This document shows, piece after piece, positions 1 to 11,697 of a stretch of 64,000 nucleotides of DNA (position 1 is its first letter; each line of letters starts with the position of its first letter). The position numbers and the translations under genes are program-made. The stretch lies in contig LLEY01000038.1 in NCBI GenBank assembly GCA_001414485.1, positions 1 to 64,000 on the forward strand. Reading direction: 5' to 3'. Under the pieces are notes generated by a model. It saw only the letters and a program-made list of their open reading frames with translations, was not told the DNA's origin and did no database searches. The stretch is from Calycina herbarum (Eukaryota; Ascomycota; Leotiomycetes; Helotiales; Pezizellaceae).

Positions 1-489
1 ACCCCCCCCCTCCCCCACCCCATCCACCTCCACGGCCACGACTTCTACATCCTAGGCACTGGCACCGGGACCTTCGATGCAAGCCAAAAGGGATTATTGA
101 ATTTTAACAATCCCCTTAGGAGAGATGTGGCTATGTTGCCGCCGGCGGGGTATTTGGTTATTGCGATCTATACTGATAATCCCGGTGTTTGGTTGATGCA
201 TTGTCACGTATGTCCCCCTTTTTAACTCCTCCCCTTTCACTTCATTTTTTCTGTCCGATCGGATATTCGTGATCCAACTTTACTCTTTTAATACATTTGA
301 TGCTGACATATTCAATCACAGATTGCATGGCACGTCAGTATGGGCCTCGGCGTCCAATTCATCGAGCGCGAAGAAGAGATTCGAAGCGGGCAGAAGGCTA
401 GCTTGGATTATATGCAGGAAACTTGCGCGACTTGGACGAATTGGTATGCCACTAGTACTTTCAAGAAACCAGACTCGGGGTTGAGATAG
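1..489 (+). CDS. Laccase (multicopper oxidase), 3' end only
   Basis: This is the C-terminal cupredoxin domain of a secreted laccase; the 5' part lies outside the window. Exon 1 (1-207) contains HPIHLHGHDF, the T1/T3 copper motif, and ends in HCH. A 114-nt GT-AG intron (208-321) splits the next motif, and exon 2 (322-489) resumes with IAWHVSMGLG. Joined, the motif is HCHIAWH with Leu ten residues after the Cys, the axial position of ascomycete laccases. The protein ends DSGLR, nearly the DSG(I/L/V) C-terminal plug known from ascomycete laccases. Laccases oxidise phenolics and reduce O2 to water outside the cell. The family assignment is certain; substrate and full length cannot be judged. The first few codons may lie in or next to another intron boundary. 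Confidence 0.93.
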
Positions 490-1081
490 ATTTCTTCAGG
501 GGTATGAAGTTCGGTTCTGGTATAAGATGGTTCTGGTGTTGTGGTATTGACGGCATTTTGGGGCTGTAGATTGTCGGGGTTTCTTTTGTTCTACTTCACT
601 TCGTCACACCTGTAGGCAGTCTTGGCTTTATATACTAATTTTTGTTTTGTTGGGTTCTTTTGTCCTGTGGAAGGGGGTGATATGGGGTAGTGTTTGGGCA
701 TGCACGGATTAGATATATACGTCTTCGGTAGACAATTTCCTTATTTCTTGAATTGAAGCTTGGGATTTGCGAAACTATGGTGTCTCTTGTCTTCGTGTCT
801 ATTAGAAATTCATAAGAAGATACACGCAGCATAAAAGCAAGTCCAGTGTGGTTTCCACGCTTACCTGTAAGCCTTCTACCACAGTGGTAAGATTTTACCC
901 AAACGACGCCTCATGCCAGTGCATATCAATTTATCCGCAGCGACAACGGCAGTTCAACATTTTTCCATCCTTCACTTCTCACGTCTCGAATTTCACTAAA
1001 TACTGTCACTCTCTGCTCCTCCTCCCCATCCTAGGGTCGAGTTGAAAAACACATGAACTGGAACTTACTCCTGCCGTAACC
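490..1081. other. Intergenic, laccase to FAD oxidoreductase
   Basis: Tandemly oriented intergenic space. It should hold the laccase 3' UTR and the promoter of the following gene. The short open frames here have no recognisable protein features. I see no repeat or RNA gene. Confidence 0.6.
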
Positions 1082-3198
1082 ATGAGAACTCTTCCTGCCA
1101 CCTTCCTCACAGCCTTGGCTGTGCTACTCCAACTCAAAACAGCCTTTGCGGAATCCCCAACTCCACTATTTTCCTATGAAGAAGACCACCTAAAAGATTT
1201 TCCCTCGACTCAAGTCCCTCAAAAGGCCCCATGCAAAACCCTCCCGGAAGACCCTACTTGGCCAACTGAAGCTACATGGAACAAACTAAACGACACTCTA
1301 AAAGGTGCTCTATTAAAACCAGCACCCCTGGCCTCAGTATGCTACACCAACACAACATACAACAACTTTTCCCTCGAAAAATGTCAGAGTGTCTCACAAA
1401 ATTGGGGAACAGGAATTGAACGGTTCGTTAAATATCACTCCTAAGATTTCAAAATTCTTTACTGAACGGGTTTTAGTGCTGAAGATCCAATTGAAGTAAA
1501 TTCAATAATGTACGAAGGTTTAACATGTATGCCCACCATGGATCCCCAAGGAAAAACATGTAGACAAGTAAATTCCACCTCCTCGCTTCATATCCGAGAC
1601 TTGCTAAAAACTCTTAGGGGGGATATCCGGTTTACGTAGTAAATGTGACAACCGTTTCCCAAATCCAAACAGCAATAATCTTCGCACGCACCCACAACAT
1701 CCGTCTCGTGATAAAAAACACGAGCCACGATTTCTCAGGGCGAACCCTTGGAGCAGGCGCTCTATCAATCTGGACCCATGTAAATCCCTCAATCCCTTAT
1801 TTTCACAAAACCCAAAATGGAGACTGACGGAACGTTCTCACAGCATCTCAAAGAAATAACTCACATGCCAGAATACGTAACAGAAGGATACACCGGCCCA
1901 GCATTCAAAGTAGGAGCCGGTGTCCAAGCACGGGAAATCTATAAAGCAGCTTATGATCTTGGCTTGATGGTAGTAGGAGGGGTTTGCGATGTGATTCCCC
2001 CTTCCCCCTTTCAACGTTCCTTTCCTCTTTCCCCATCCAACCTCAACTAAAACAGACCCAGTCCGTAGGTATATACGGCGGCTACTCCCTCGGAGGCGGC
2101 CACTCCCTGCTCTCCTCCCTCCACGGCCTAGGCGCCGACCAAATCCTCTCCCTCTCCCTCGTCCTCCCCTCCGGCTCCTTCATAACCGCCTCTCCAACCT
2201 CTAACCAAGATCTCTTCTGGGCCGTAAGAGGCGGAGGAGCAAGTACATTCGGCCTCGTAACCTCGATGATCATCAAAGCCTTCCCAGAAGTCTCAACAAC
2301 AGTCGGCTCCCTATCCTGGAGTATGTCCACCACCTCAAACATAACGTCCGACATCTTCTGGGCCGGGGTATCAAGTTACTTCAGCCATTTCGAGGAGTTC
2401 ACAAAACAAGGAACAGCCACACAATGGTATCTCTACCCCCACGGTTCCATCGCCTCACCCCCCACCGGCCTCCCAACCTTTGAAATCTCCCAATTCTTCG
2501 CTCCAGGAAAATCCCTCTCCCAAACACAAGCTCTCCTCTCACCCTGGCTCTCAGAAATGGCAGACCTAGGAATAAACATCGCTTCAAACTTACAAAACTT
2601 CCCCTCCTACTACACAGCTTACTACAGCATCATCCCCCCAACATCAACCTTCTACATGCCCCCCACAATCTCCTACGCCTCGCGCCTCATTCCCCGCGAG
2701 AACTTCGATGCCAACAAGAAACTGAATGAGACCATCTCGGCTTCCCGTTCTCTGGCTGAGAAGGGCCATTTATTCAATGGGTACCAATACGCGCCCACCA
2801 TCTCCGCCGGCTCGCCCATCGGTCTAGACGGAAATGCCGTCCATCCCGCATGGCGAAAGGCATTGAGCCATACGATTATCTTCGTTCAATGGCCCGAGAA
2901 CACCACAGCCGCCGAACAGATGAAGATAAGACGCGATTTCGCGGATAACGCCATGAAAGGATTGCGAGATGCGACGCCTGGGGCGGGGAGTTACATGAAC
3001 GAAGCAGACCGCTTAGAGCCTGGTTTCCAGTCGTCCTTCTATGGGAACAATTATCCGCGGTTGTTGGAAATTAAAAGAAAATACGATCCAGATGATGTTT
3101 TTTGGGCGGTAAATGCTGTGGGTTCAGAGGGGTGGGAGGTGAGGAGTGTTGATGGACTGCCGACTGAAGATGGACCACTTTGTAGGGTTGGGAAGTGA
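1082..3198 (+). CDS. Secreted FAD-linked oxidoreductase (VAO/berberine-bridge-like)
   Basis: A five-exon gene that I spliced by eye: 1082-1422, 1477-1567, 1618-1779, 1844-1990 and 2056-3198. All introns are GT-AG and 50-65 nt, and the joined frame is 627 codons. The N-terminus is a signal peptide ending near AFA. The PCMH-type FAD domain shows NTSHDFSGR (His181) and MVVGGVC (Cys246) followed by GIYGGYSLGGGHS. In this family the His and Cys pair binds FAD bicovalently (8-alpha-His, 6-S-Cys). The C-terminal BBE segment is visible as NNYPRLLEIKRKYDP and VGSEGW. Members oxidise carbohydrates or secondary metabolites with O2, giving H2O2; the substrate here is unknown. The 3' end faces MLH3 with only 36 bp between stop codons. 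Intron 4 is pyrimidine-rich and is open on one frame, so a naive caller could mis-start the gene at 1984. Confidence 0.9.
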
Positions 3199-3234
3199 TT
3201 TTTTAGGTTATATGAGAATGATATAACAACTAAC

Positions 3235-6200
3235 TCAATCCTTTTCACTACTCCGTCTAAGATCATGCTTCCAAGATTTGATGCTAGCCCCAAAACTCAT
3301 CCCCTTCCCACCCCCACAGCCCCCCTCCCTGACCTCGAAATCCCCATACCTCGCATCCCCAATCCTAAGCTCAACTAAAGGAACTAAACTCGGCCGTCCA
3401 TGCGCACACATAAAAGGAAACACACAACCCGCCAGCCTCCTCACCAGCCCCTGGCACTGTTCCTTTGTCAGAGGATCATTAAACATGATCGCTCCTCTGC
3501 AAGCTCTAGAGTTCAGGAGGTCAAGAATCCCTCTTGGACAAGTATGAATTTCCTTGAACCATTTTGGCTCTCCTGTATTCAAATTTTCGGTTGTAGTAAT
3601 TGATGGGATAGTGGCCTTCTCTTCGCATTTCCATGCTTCGGTGCGGATGAGGTCGATGAGGAGGCGGGGATCGGATTTACATCTTTCCGTGATTCCCGGG
3701 GGTAGACTTGTGACTGCGACTTTCTGTAGACATTTTCCTTTGCTCTTTTCTCTATTCTGAGACACGGAAATGGGCGGAGGAAGGGTAAACAGCATACCCC
3801 ATCTTGAGAAATGGTGACGATGAGTTCGAAGCAACTCAATCTCCCTCGAAGAAATTTCGAAATGTATAGATTTCTCCAAAGTAGTAGTGAGTATGCCGGA
3901 CTCGGCACCGCCAATGTCTGGACTGCAAAGTTCTTCCATCAGTTTCTCGATACGGATCCTCTCATCTGCGGCATGTTGGTCTATGATGACAAGCATTTTC
4001 CAGTCTTCACTAGTTCGAGATGTATGCGATGGGCCATCTAGTACGTCGAGCTTGACGAGTATGAACTTGTTATCAACTTGTGAAATGATATTCGCATTTT
4101 TCAAGGCGTCCTTCGAGATACGGCCATTGATTCGAGACGATGCTTTGAAGGCGCGGTCAATGTCGATTTGAGTACAAACATGCTGATGCCCGTGTATAAT
4201 ATGGCGAGTTGATTCATCGAACTCTTCGATCGAAACTTGTGGTATCGGCAGCTGTGCTGATGGAAATACAGGATTGTCCCATCTTCGAAGCAGGTTGCTC
4301 AGCCATGGACTGGGTCCATCCGTGGACGTATCACTAGTTCTCTTGATGTTTGATCTCGAGAAAGCAGGCCCTTCTGAAAGAAAACGAACCCCACTGTTCG
4401 ATTGAGCCGTAGACCTTGCGGGCACAGTATGGCCAGTTCGTCGGTTGACCAAAGATTTCACCTTGGTGGTTGGGTTAATCCACTCCACTATATCGTCATC
4501 ACCATTAGGGTCTGCTACCGGTGTTTCTTTCTGGTTCACAAACGGTGTTTGTGGTGTTGGGCGAGACTTGGGTGTCTCGACATCTTCAAATGGACGGCGA
4601 ATGACCCTACCAGTTGAAGACAAAAGAGGTGCATGTTTTGATTTTTGAGGTGTTGTTTTCGAGACTGCAACACTGGAAGAACTGGCTACAACAGGATCAG
4701 ATCGGAGATTCTGTGACTCCAAGTCGACGCTTTTCTTGTATGCAGTCGAAGCAAGAGGCGCATTTCCCTTCTTGACTTTGGACCAAGTATCGAATGCGGA
4801 TTCAAGAGGCGCTGATGTCCGGCGAAATGATGGGAACATAATATTTGTACCTGACAAGTCGCCCGACAGAATTGGAGAGCAAGATTTGTTGGAGAACGCT
4901 GTCCTTTGGCTTTTGGACTTGGACTTTCGGTGTAAGTTGGGAACCGACGCGGGTCGTTTAATATTTCTACTGTCATCGCCATGAGTTGATGAAAGAGCTC
5001 CTGGTAATTCGTTATCAGGCCCTTTGATATCTTTTTCAAAATGAACCTTCCGTCGATGTTTTGGTCGGAAATGATGTCGTGTAAGAAATTCATAAATCAT
5101 AGCTTGTAATAATTCCAAAATGACACCAAGATTGCTTCCTTTATCATCCAATACGTCGTCCACATTTAGCCCTCCGTACATCTGAGAAGCTTCCTTCTGT
5201 CGTATGTTGATGTAAAACATGGGCCATTTTTCGACTCCTTTTTTGCCCCCTTTCAACTCTCGGTTGGTGTATCCATCGGACTTGTAACGTGCGTCATTCG
5301 TCCGTCGCAGTCGTTCACGATCATCTAATTCTTCGGCCTCTTCCTCGTTACCAAAAGCAGAGTTTGCGAATAATCGGTTGATCTCAACGTGCAACACAGT
5401 TTGGTTTTCAGTGGGCAAAAGAGGCTGTATACCAAAAGAAAGAAATTGTACATGCTTGGTTGCTGATGGGTCTAACGAAATGGATCCCGAGACTTTCAAT
5501 TTTTCAGTGGAAGCTGAGACTTCAACCCATGATGAAGTTTCTTCGGGAGCTAAAATGGCGGCCTGAGACAAAATACTGCAAATTCTTGGAACACTGGACC
5601 TTGACAGCTTCTGATCCTGTAAGGCAGGTGGAAGTCTAATGATGATCTTTTGTACAGTTCCAACCTCACGAACACTGACTGCAACAGACTCGGGCCAAGA
5701 TAGCAGAAGCAAAGCAATACTTCGCTTCAGTTCTTCCCAGTCCTTGTTGTTGCCCCGGTATCTCTCAGCAGTCATCGCTCTTTGCTTTACCCTCACAGGC
5801 ATATTTCCAAACAAATCCCGTACCGTCACCCGTGTGCCATGGTCGGTATTCAAGAGATGTTGATGGGATGGGGTTGGGGTTTGTCGGGAAATCACCTTGG
5901 ACTTGTGCATTCCAATGGAATTGTGGGAGTGGTGCTTGTAGTGATGGGAGGTAATGGTGAGCAATGCGACGGCTGAGAGCGAAGCAAGAAATGCGCCTCG
6001 TTTTCCGTGCACCGGGGTTTTGTTATTCAACTTGGAGGAGTCTATAGATTTGGAATTAGCTTGCTAGTTAAAGCTCCAGACAAAGTTGTGCCCCACGATG
6101 TAGTTTCCCGAGTCCTCCACCGTCCCTAAATTCCGAGGGTTGTATGCCCAAGCCATTATCTTCGATCACACACCCCCCTTTCGCGTAGTCGACACTGACA

Positions 6201-6367
6201 TCGAGCTTCGTGCAACCGGCATCGAGTGAGTTTTGGATGAGCTCGCAGATGACGCCGTTGAGACTGGTAATGGCAATAGAGGATTTGATCTGGGCAATTA
6301 CATCTGGTGGCAAGGGTTGAATGGACATGGTGCTGGGAGGCTCGTATATATTGGTGGCAGATGGCAT
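3235..6367 (-). CDS. MLH3: DNA mismatch repair protein MLH3 (MutL homologue)
   Basis: Two exons (6367-6097 and 6041-3235) with a 55-nt GT-AG intron (6042-6096) give about 1025 residues. The N-terminal GHKL ATPase shows ELIQNSLDAG (motif I, catalytic Glu), DNGLGI (motif II) and, after the splice, GKRGAFLASL (motif III). The middle is a long, Ser/Lys-rich linker. The C-terminal endonuclease domain shows DQHAADERIRIE near residue 778, matching DQHA(x)2E(x)4E, followed by ACRGAIMF and CAHGRPS. This is the MLH3/PMS1 metal-binding endonuclease set. MLH3 pairs with MLH1 in meiotic crossover resolution and in a minor mismatch-repair branch. The second ATG at 6328 (MSIQPLPPDV) is the commoner family start, giving 1012 residues. 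The gene converges on the upstream oxidoreductase. Confidence 0.93.
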
Positions 6368-7019
6368 AGATAGTACAAGAGAAACGGTGAAGACGGCGAA
6401 GACGGCTAAGCAGTTTTCGTTGCGACCAAGTTGCGCCTTCCGATTTTACTCGGTGGGTAGAAGCACGAAGCCATCGCAGTTGCCTGGCACGAGTCTAGAA
6501 AGAACAGAAGTTGTAGGAGGGGCGAAGCAGGTACGATTGGCAAGAATAGCAGGTACGGCAGCAGAAATGGCAAGAACGATCAAACTCGAGGTGATAGACG
6601 AAGCTATTCCCAAGTCGGGTGTTGCGGAATGTTTGGCTCGGTGATGTATTTAGCGTGGTGGGGATCCAGTCAAGGGGCTTCAGAGCCCCTGAATGTAGAC
6701 CTGGCCGCTAGCCTGGATTCTGGCCTTGGCGCTATCATAATGACCTACTGCACTACGACTACTCCGTACGGCACCACGAGCATGCTAACGACGCCATTGA
6801 TTCTCCAACCGGCGCCAACCATCACCAAACACATCATTCAGCACATTCAGGCACACCTCCACCTCTCCAATAAATACGAGAACCACACGACTCTTCGCCC
6901 TATTCACGAGCCATTCTCTCTCGTCCTTCTGCCACCGCATCTCTCCACCTTCTACCCATCCTCAACTTCGGGAACCATCCTCCTCCTTCACCAAACACAC
7001 CCAAACCACACTGAACGAG
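6368..7019. other. Divergent intergenic region (MLH3 / 7020 gene)
   Basis: About 650 bp between divergently transcribed genes, presumably two promoters and 5' UTRs. The stretch before 7020 is C/A-rich and T-poor, like many fungal 5' UTRs. Open frames here have no convincing coding features. Confidence 0.5.
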
Positions 7020-8352
7020 ATGGCGACCACAGAGACGGCCCAGCCGCCACAAGGTACCTTAACCTTCTCCCTTACTCCTACTGCTCTCCGCCTGACTAAC
7101 TTTCTCAGCAGATCGACCAGGTCGACGAAGACCATTCTCCACGTGGATGAAGAAGCTGGCCAACTTCAAGAACTCCTCCTCCGAGTCCTCGAGCTCCAAC
7201 GCGGCCAAGCGGAATACCTACCAGTCGAAATCACACTCGAAGAGAACCACCCAATTGAAAAAGAACAATCCATACCCCGAGTCTGGCAATGTAAATGGGC
7301 ACACCTCGATCCCGAATGCCAATGGGCCTGGCTCCTTTTCCACCGGTCCTACGGGCATTTCGATGAGCACTCCTTCGTTGAACCGTAGCAGACATTCCAT
7401 CATATCATCCCGAGATGGAAATGCTCCACCCACGATTGGCAACAAGTCAACAGCACCCACCATGTCCACCGAACCAGATACTACACACTCAGAGGCGGCT
7501 CCCTCACAAGGGGCATCTTCGGGCGAAGGAACAACAGCGACAGTTGGTTGCGGGGTAAGCTCTGCTAGAGGTGCCGACAGCACTTTCTCTTCTCCAGCAC
7601 CATCGGTTCGTTCACTTACCACTACACTCACCACAATACACTCCGCTGTAGCACCAACCGCCCCAGCCTCGAATCACAATGCACAAACGATCCAATTTTC
7701 TCACCAATTCCCCACATCTCCGCCCCCAAATGCTTTACCAGCACATCTCGCCCCAGTCGCCAGTGGGGGACACCCTGCTACCTACAACACGGCTACAGCC
7801 AATAACCTCTTGACGGATAATGCTTCCATTCTGACTCTGGCTTCGTCATCAAAAAGGAGAAGACGTAGATCAATGGATACGGATGCCTCGGTTCGGGCTT
7901 TGGCACCATCCTCACTCTTTGGAGGCAGCCGAGAAAGTCTGCCACTAAGTGTATTGAGCGCGAATATCGACCCGGCTACGGTTCCACCAACCCCACACCA
8001 AACACGAGCTAGTGTAGGAGGATTGAATGAGAGAGCCAGTATATATTCTGCCACTGGAGTCGCACCCGCACTTCCCAGTGAGCGAAATAGTTATTATGCT
8101 GGGAAACAATCGATTTTGGCGGATGGCGGAAGCATCAAGAGTGGTCTGCTCGGTCATGGACGAAATGACAGTGTGAGTGGCAGCATTGGTGGAGTTGGGG
8201 TTCCTCCTGGAAGTCCACTCGCCAGCCCTCGAGATGCTTCTGCCCAAGCTACGGTCGGTCGACTCAGTCGTAACGGTTCGACCTTTGGAGCAGAAACCGA
8301 AAAGCCAGAGGAAATCGAACATGATGAAAAGAGAGAGAATGGGAAAGCATAA
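7020..8352 (+). CDS. Ser-rich low-complexity fungal protein
   Basis: Two exons, 7020-7053 and 7109-8352, with a 55-nt GT-AG intron, give 425 residues. The splice is set by frame: exon 1 codes MATTETAQPPQ, and the join enters DRPGRRRPFSTWMKKLANF. The rest is intrinsically disordered, rich in Ser, Thr, Ala, Gly and Pro. A distinct central block runs LASSSKRRRRRS, then ALAPSSLFGGSRESLPLS. The poly-Arg run looks like a nuclear localisation or phospho-regulated basic patch. No membrane segment is visible. From memory, orthologues in other ascomycetes carry the uninformative label Ca2+-modulated cation channel polycystin; nothing in this sequence supports a channel. The gene is probably real because the central block and basic N-terminus look conserved, but its function is unknown. 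Confidence 0.75.
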
Positions 8353-9739
8353 CTGAATGGTGCATAGAGTAAGGGTTCTTTTTTACTTCCATCTTCTTGG
8401 GTTTGGGGGTTTGGGGAATTTGCAAAATTTGGGACAGAAATGGGAATGGGGGTTATTTGCATTTTTTTGACCTCATTATGGCGGAATGGCGTCGATGGAT
8501 TGATGTGATTGTCAATGATACCCGATACTCTTTTAATAGTGGCATCTTCGCATTTTTGCTCTTTCTTCTTTTGCTTTTATTTGCTTTTGCTGTTATATTT
8601 TGTCCTTGATTTGGACTTTGCATGCGGAGGCTTTTGCTTGGTAGTTTAGAGATAGTCTTCTGTGGGGAATTTATATTTCTCAATTATGAGAAGGCAGATG
8701 TGACTTGAGTCCTTATTTCAAAATGATTTCCTTGATATTGTCTTTCTTCTGTTTTTTGGAAGTGAGATGGGTAGTGTTGGATTACGTAGACTTGAATGGG
8801 TTCTGAGTGACCTATGGATAGTAAAGAGCTGTTCCTTTGACGGCAACTGAGGTTTTCTGGTAGTGAGATATGGAGTGGGAGGTTCATTTATGTTGGTTGC
8901 GATGCGGCATTCTAGTTGATCAAGAAATCAAGTCTAAGATCGTGAAGAGGATTGGAAACTTGAATTTCTGGATTCTGGATTCTTTTGCTTGGTAGGTATG
9001 AAATTTTTTCTGATATTGTTTTTTGTAGGGGGAGGGGGGGGGAGGAGAGATATGGAGGAACTAGCTATACTTCTCATTGGGATCAATAGAGGGAAGGGGT
9101 TACATTTCATAGCTGGCTACGTTGGGGGTTCGGAATTGGTATCGAGAGAGAGCTGGGATATTGGATGAGGTATGTATTGTAAATATGATGAATAATTTAT
9201 CTTATTTGCTTTGTTTAATCAATGATAGAATGGTGGGGAGGGAAGTAACTGCAGAGTACAGCTTATCTGCCAAACTTTCTCTAGCTTCTTACTACTATCC
9301 ATTTTTTTTAATTTTTTTTGCTATACCATATTCCCACCTCTCTATTGTTCCCCAGCTCGGAGTTCGGGGGTTATGAGAGACGCTTTCTTGTCCTGGTATC
9401 TAACATCTTAGGAGTTGAGAGATAGGTCTGTAGAGTGAGTGAAGGGATGTTGGCGTGTATTTTGGGGAGAACGTTTGGGTTTGGAAAGTTTGGGTGATGG
9501 GGGGTGGTTGTCTCTGTGTTGAGGAAGATTGTTTGGGTGCTTGACAGAAGACTATGGGATGGATAATGGGGGGATTGATTTTTACGCGAGGAGGGGGGGT
9601 ATATTTTCATGAGCCCAAGAAAGATAAATAGATGTAATGTTATAATTGAAGACTTATAGGAAGAGGTATATTGATTTGATAGTGTTTTAATAGATAACAA
9701 CGTAGATCTTATCATCAGCACTGCTTATCAACTAATAGA
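8353..9739. other. Intergenic, no gene seen
   Basis: T/G-rich non-coding stretch with several homopolymer tracts, for example a G-run near 9030-9045. The small open frames on both strands are not protein-like. Confidence 0.5.
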
Positions 9740-10260
9740 GTAGTAATTATTCCTAGGTAACCCACAAATATCGAGGCCCTTTTAAGCTCGTTCTATTACC
9801 TGGTTACTAATGAATAGCAGTAACACTCCAAATCTGGGATCGCCTAGTACTTTCGCGTTTTCTAAACTAGTGTTATTCGTAGGTAACCCACCGACAGTCG
9901 AAAATCTGGCTATCCGTTGGCCACCTACAAATAGTCACACTTTCCGAAAATCGTACTATTCACAGGTAACCTGCCCAATGGCAAGATTGTCCCGACACGA
10001 GCTGTTATATTTAGTGCCTAATTGGCTACTTATTGTTTCCTAGAGGTGGATCATTTGCGATTTAGAGAGTGAAGAACGGAACCCAAGAATCAAGTTTGGG
10101 GGGCCAAAACGGGGGTGGTGAGTAAGCCAGCCACCAGTAAGCCATCAGTAAGATATGAGTAAGCTACACTTTTTGGCCCCCAAATAGGTACTGAGTCAGC
10201 TGTCAAATAACGAGTACGCCAAAAATTGTTTGGGGGCCAAAAGAATAGTAATCACCCCGT
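9740..10260. repeat. Cluster of small direct and inverted repeats
   Basis: Three copies of a motif like TATTC-N-(T/A)AGGTAACC(C/T) occur near 9748, 9868 and 9957. Further on, GTTTGGGGGGCCAAAA (about 10092) and GTTTGGGGGCCAAAA (about 10229) flank an inverted copy, TTTTGGCCCCCAAAT (about 10170), so hairpins can form. Between and around them (G/C)AGTAAGCC-like boxes recur about six times from 10110 to 10275. This is probably one or more decayed miniature inverted-repeat elements. I could not define element ends. Confidence 0.5.
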
Positions 10261-10722
10261 AAACCGAAGTAAGCCGGTCAATTCTCGCTGTATAATAGAA
10301 CTATAAGCTTTAGGCCCAAGATTGGAAAGCAGATACGTCTGGAACCGCGGTAGATAGATTTTGAATGTGGTAGGTTCTTCTATTCAACGATAATCCTCCT
10401 TTCAGGATTGGGGTTAGACTATTTGATAGAAGGCCAAATAGAACCCTTCGGTATAAGCATATTCTTGCTCTCTAAAATAGCATTGTAAGTTTGCTGGTAC
10501 AGTTTAGTCACCTTTTGGAAGGCAGGAATCATTTCAAGGTTAGAATTCATGTTATATATACGTTTATTTCTTCGAATTTGTTTCTTTTGAGGGCGTAGCA
10601 AATTACAACTTGGTAAATTTAATCAGACTTGAGTTTCGATATTATCAAATCCCCAAGGGTACTTTTTGACCATGTCTACATGGTTTTCTTACTCAGCGAC
10701 TCGTCTTCAAACTCACCTTTTC
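10261..10722. other. Intergenic, AT-rich
   Basis: Non-coding stretch after the last gene-side repeats and before the 3' end of the metallopeptidase gene. A 60-codon minus-strand frame (10419-10601) has no recognisable features. Confidence 0.4.
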
Positions 10723-11697
10723 TTACAGCCCACCTACCAAATCCCTCACAGCTTCCATTTTCAATTTATGCTCGAGACGAAAATCAAGTCTATACTCATT
10801 CCAATTCCTCACCTCCCCAAATACCCCCTCATCTAGTCCCCATTTCTCGATCTGCTCGGCAGTAGGCTGCCACTGATCAATACAAAGACTTTCCACGACA
10901 CCCTTCGCAATTGAAAATTCCACATTCCAAGGAACTGTCCTGTGGAGATGGGAAAGAACGAATGTTGCAGTGTCAGCCCATGCAGGGCCATGGCCCTCGG
11001 ATCCGATTCCGCCTTGAGAAGGGTGCGAGAACTTAGAACAGCAAGAACGGGAGCATGAGTACAGGGTTAGGAATGCATGTGTCAACTCGTGGAGAAGTGT
11101 CGAGGTGAGATGTTCTTCTCGCGAACCTACCCAGTGCACCGATCTAGAGAGAGCAGGATGGGTATTGAGGGATACTTGACGAGTCGCTCTGTTGTACCAC
11201 CCGAACGCTGGGATTCTCTGATCGCATATTAGTTTGAGCCTTACTTTCCCGTGCAGTGCTGAAGCGAAAAACCATTTGTCGAAGATGGCGTACCATGTGA
11301 TCAGGGCTGTGAATAACCCCTCTTCTGTGTTTGTGGCTGGGATGGGGTGTTCCAGAATTCTCACGAAATGAAGAGGGAGGGGGGTTAGTATAGTGCGAGC
11401 GACGACGAATTCCTCCATTTCTAGCGGACAATACTTACCTTCTCTTAACTCACCATGGCCACTGCCGTAGTCGGTGAACATACTTGGGTGATTTGCGGCA
11501 AGCACCTCTGAGATATTATGGGCTTGGTAGAGAGGGAGAATTCCTCGCGGGGGAAGTTCTCTAGGGTCTTGACCTAGGGGAACGGGCTCTGCGTGGGTGC
11601 AGATGTGTTCGCCTATTACTGGGATTGGTGTCTGGGCAGCTGAGCCCGCGGCGGAGCGGCTGGCAATTCTCGGACTTCTTCTGAGGTTGGAAGACAT
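10723..11697 (-). CDS. SprT-like zinc metallopeptidase, intact copy
   Basis: Single exon, 324 residues from the ATG at 11697 (context CCACG-ATG). The frame stays open up to 12195, but the extra 166 residues are low-quality Ser/Lys sequence without counterpart in the paralogues, so I prefer 11697. The N-terminus carries a basic SNLRRSPRIASRS patch. The catalytic motif is LLHELTHAF (HExxH at 11077-11091). It is followed by LYSCSRSCC, then GHGPAWAD, whose His fits the third zinc ligand of SprT/Spartan-type proteases. The C-terminal WQPTAEQIEKWG is shared with the copies at 13955 and 17315. SprT-like domains cleave proteins through a zinc-activated water; the target here is unknown. No signal peptide or membrane segment is visible. 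The Cys-rich insert between the HExxH and the third His is unusual. Confidence 0.8.
   Translation of the reverse strand: MSSNLRRSPRIASRSAAGSAAQTPIPVIGEHICTHAEPVPLGQDPRELPPRGILPLYQAHNISEVLAANHPSMFTDYGSGHGELREGKYCPLEMEEFVVARTILTPLPLHFVRILEHPIPATNTEEGLFTALITWYAIFDKWFFASALHGKVRLKLICDQRIPAFGWYNRATRQVSLNTHPALSRSVHWVGSREEHLTSTLLHELTHAFLTLYSCSRSCCSKFSHPSQGGIGSEGHGPAWADTATFVLSHLHRTVPWNVEFSIAKGVVESLCIDQWQPTAEQIEKWGLDEGVFGEVRNWNEYRLDFRLEHKLKMEAVRDLVGGL

Noticed and set aside
2082..2354. Minus-strand frame inside the FAD oxidoreductase
   Set aside because: Opposite strand of a well-supported exon.
7218..7634. 138-codon minus-strand frame
   Set aside because: Antisense shadow of the Ser-rich protein; no own motif or splice context.
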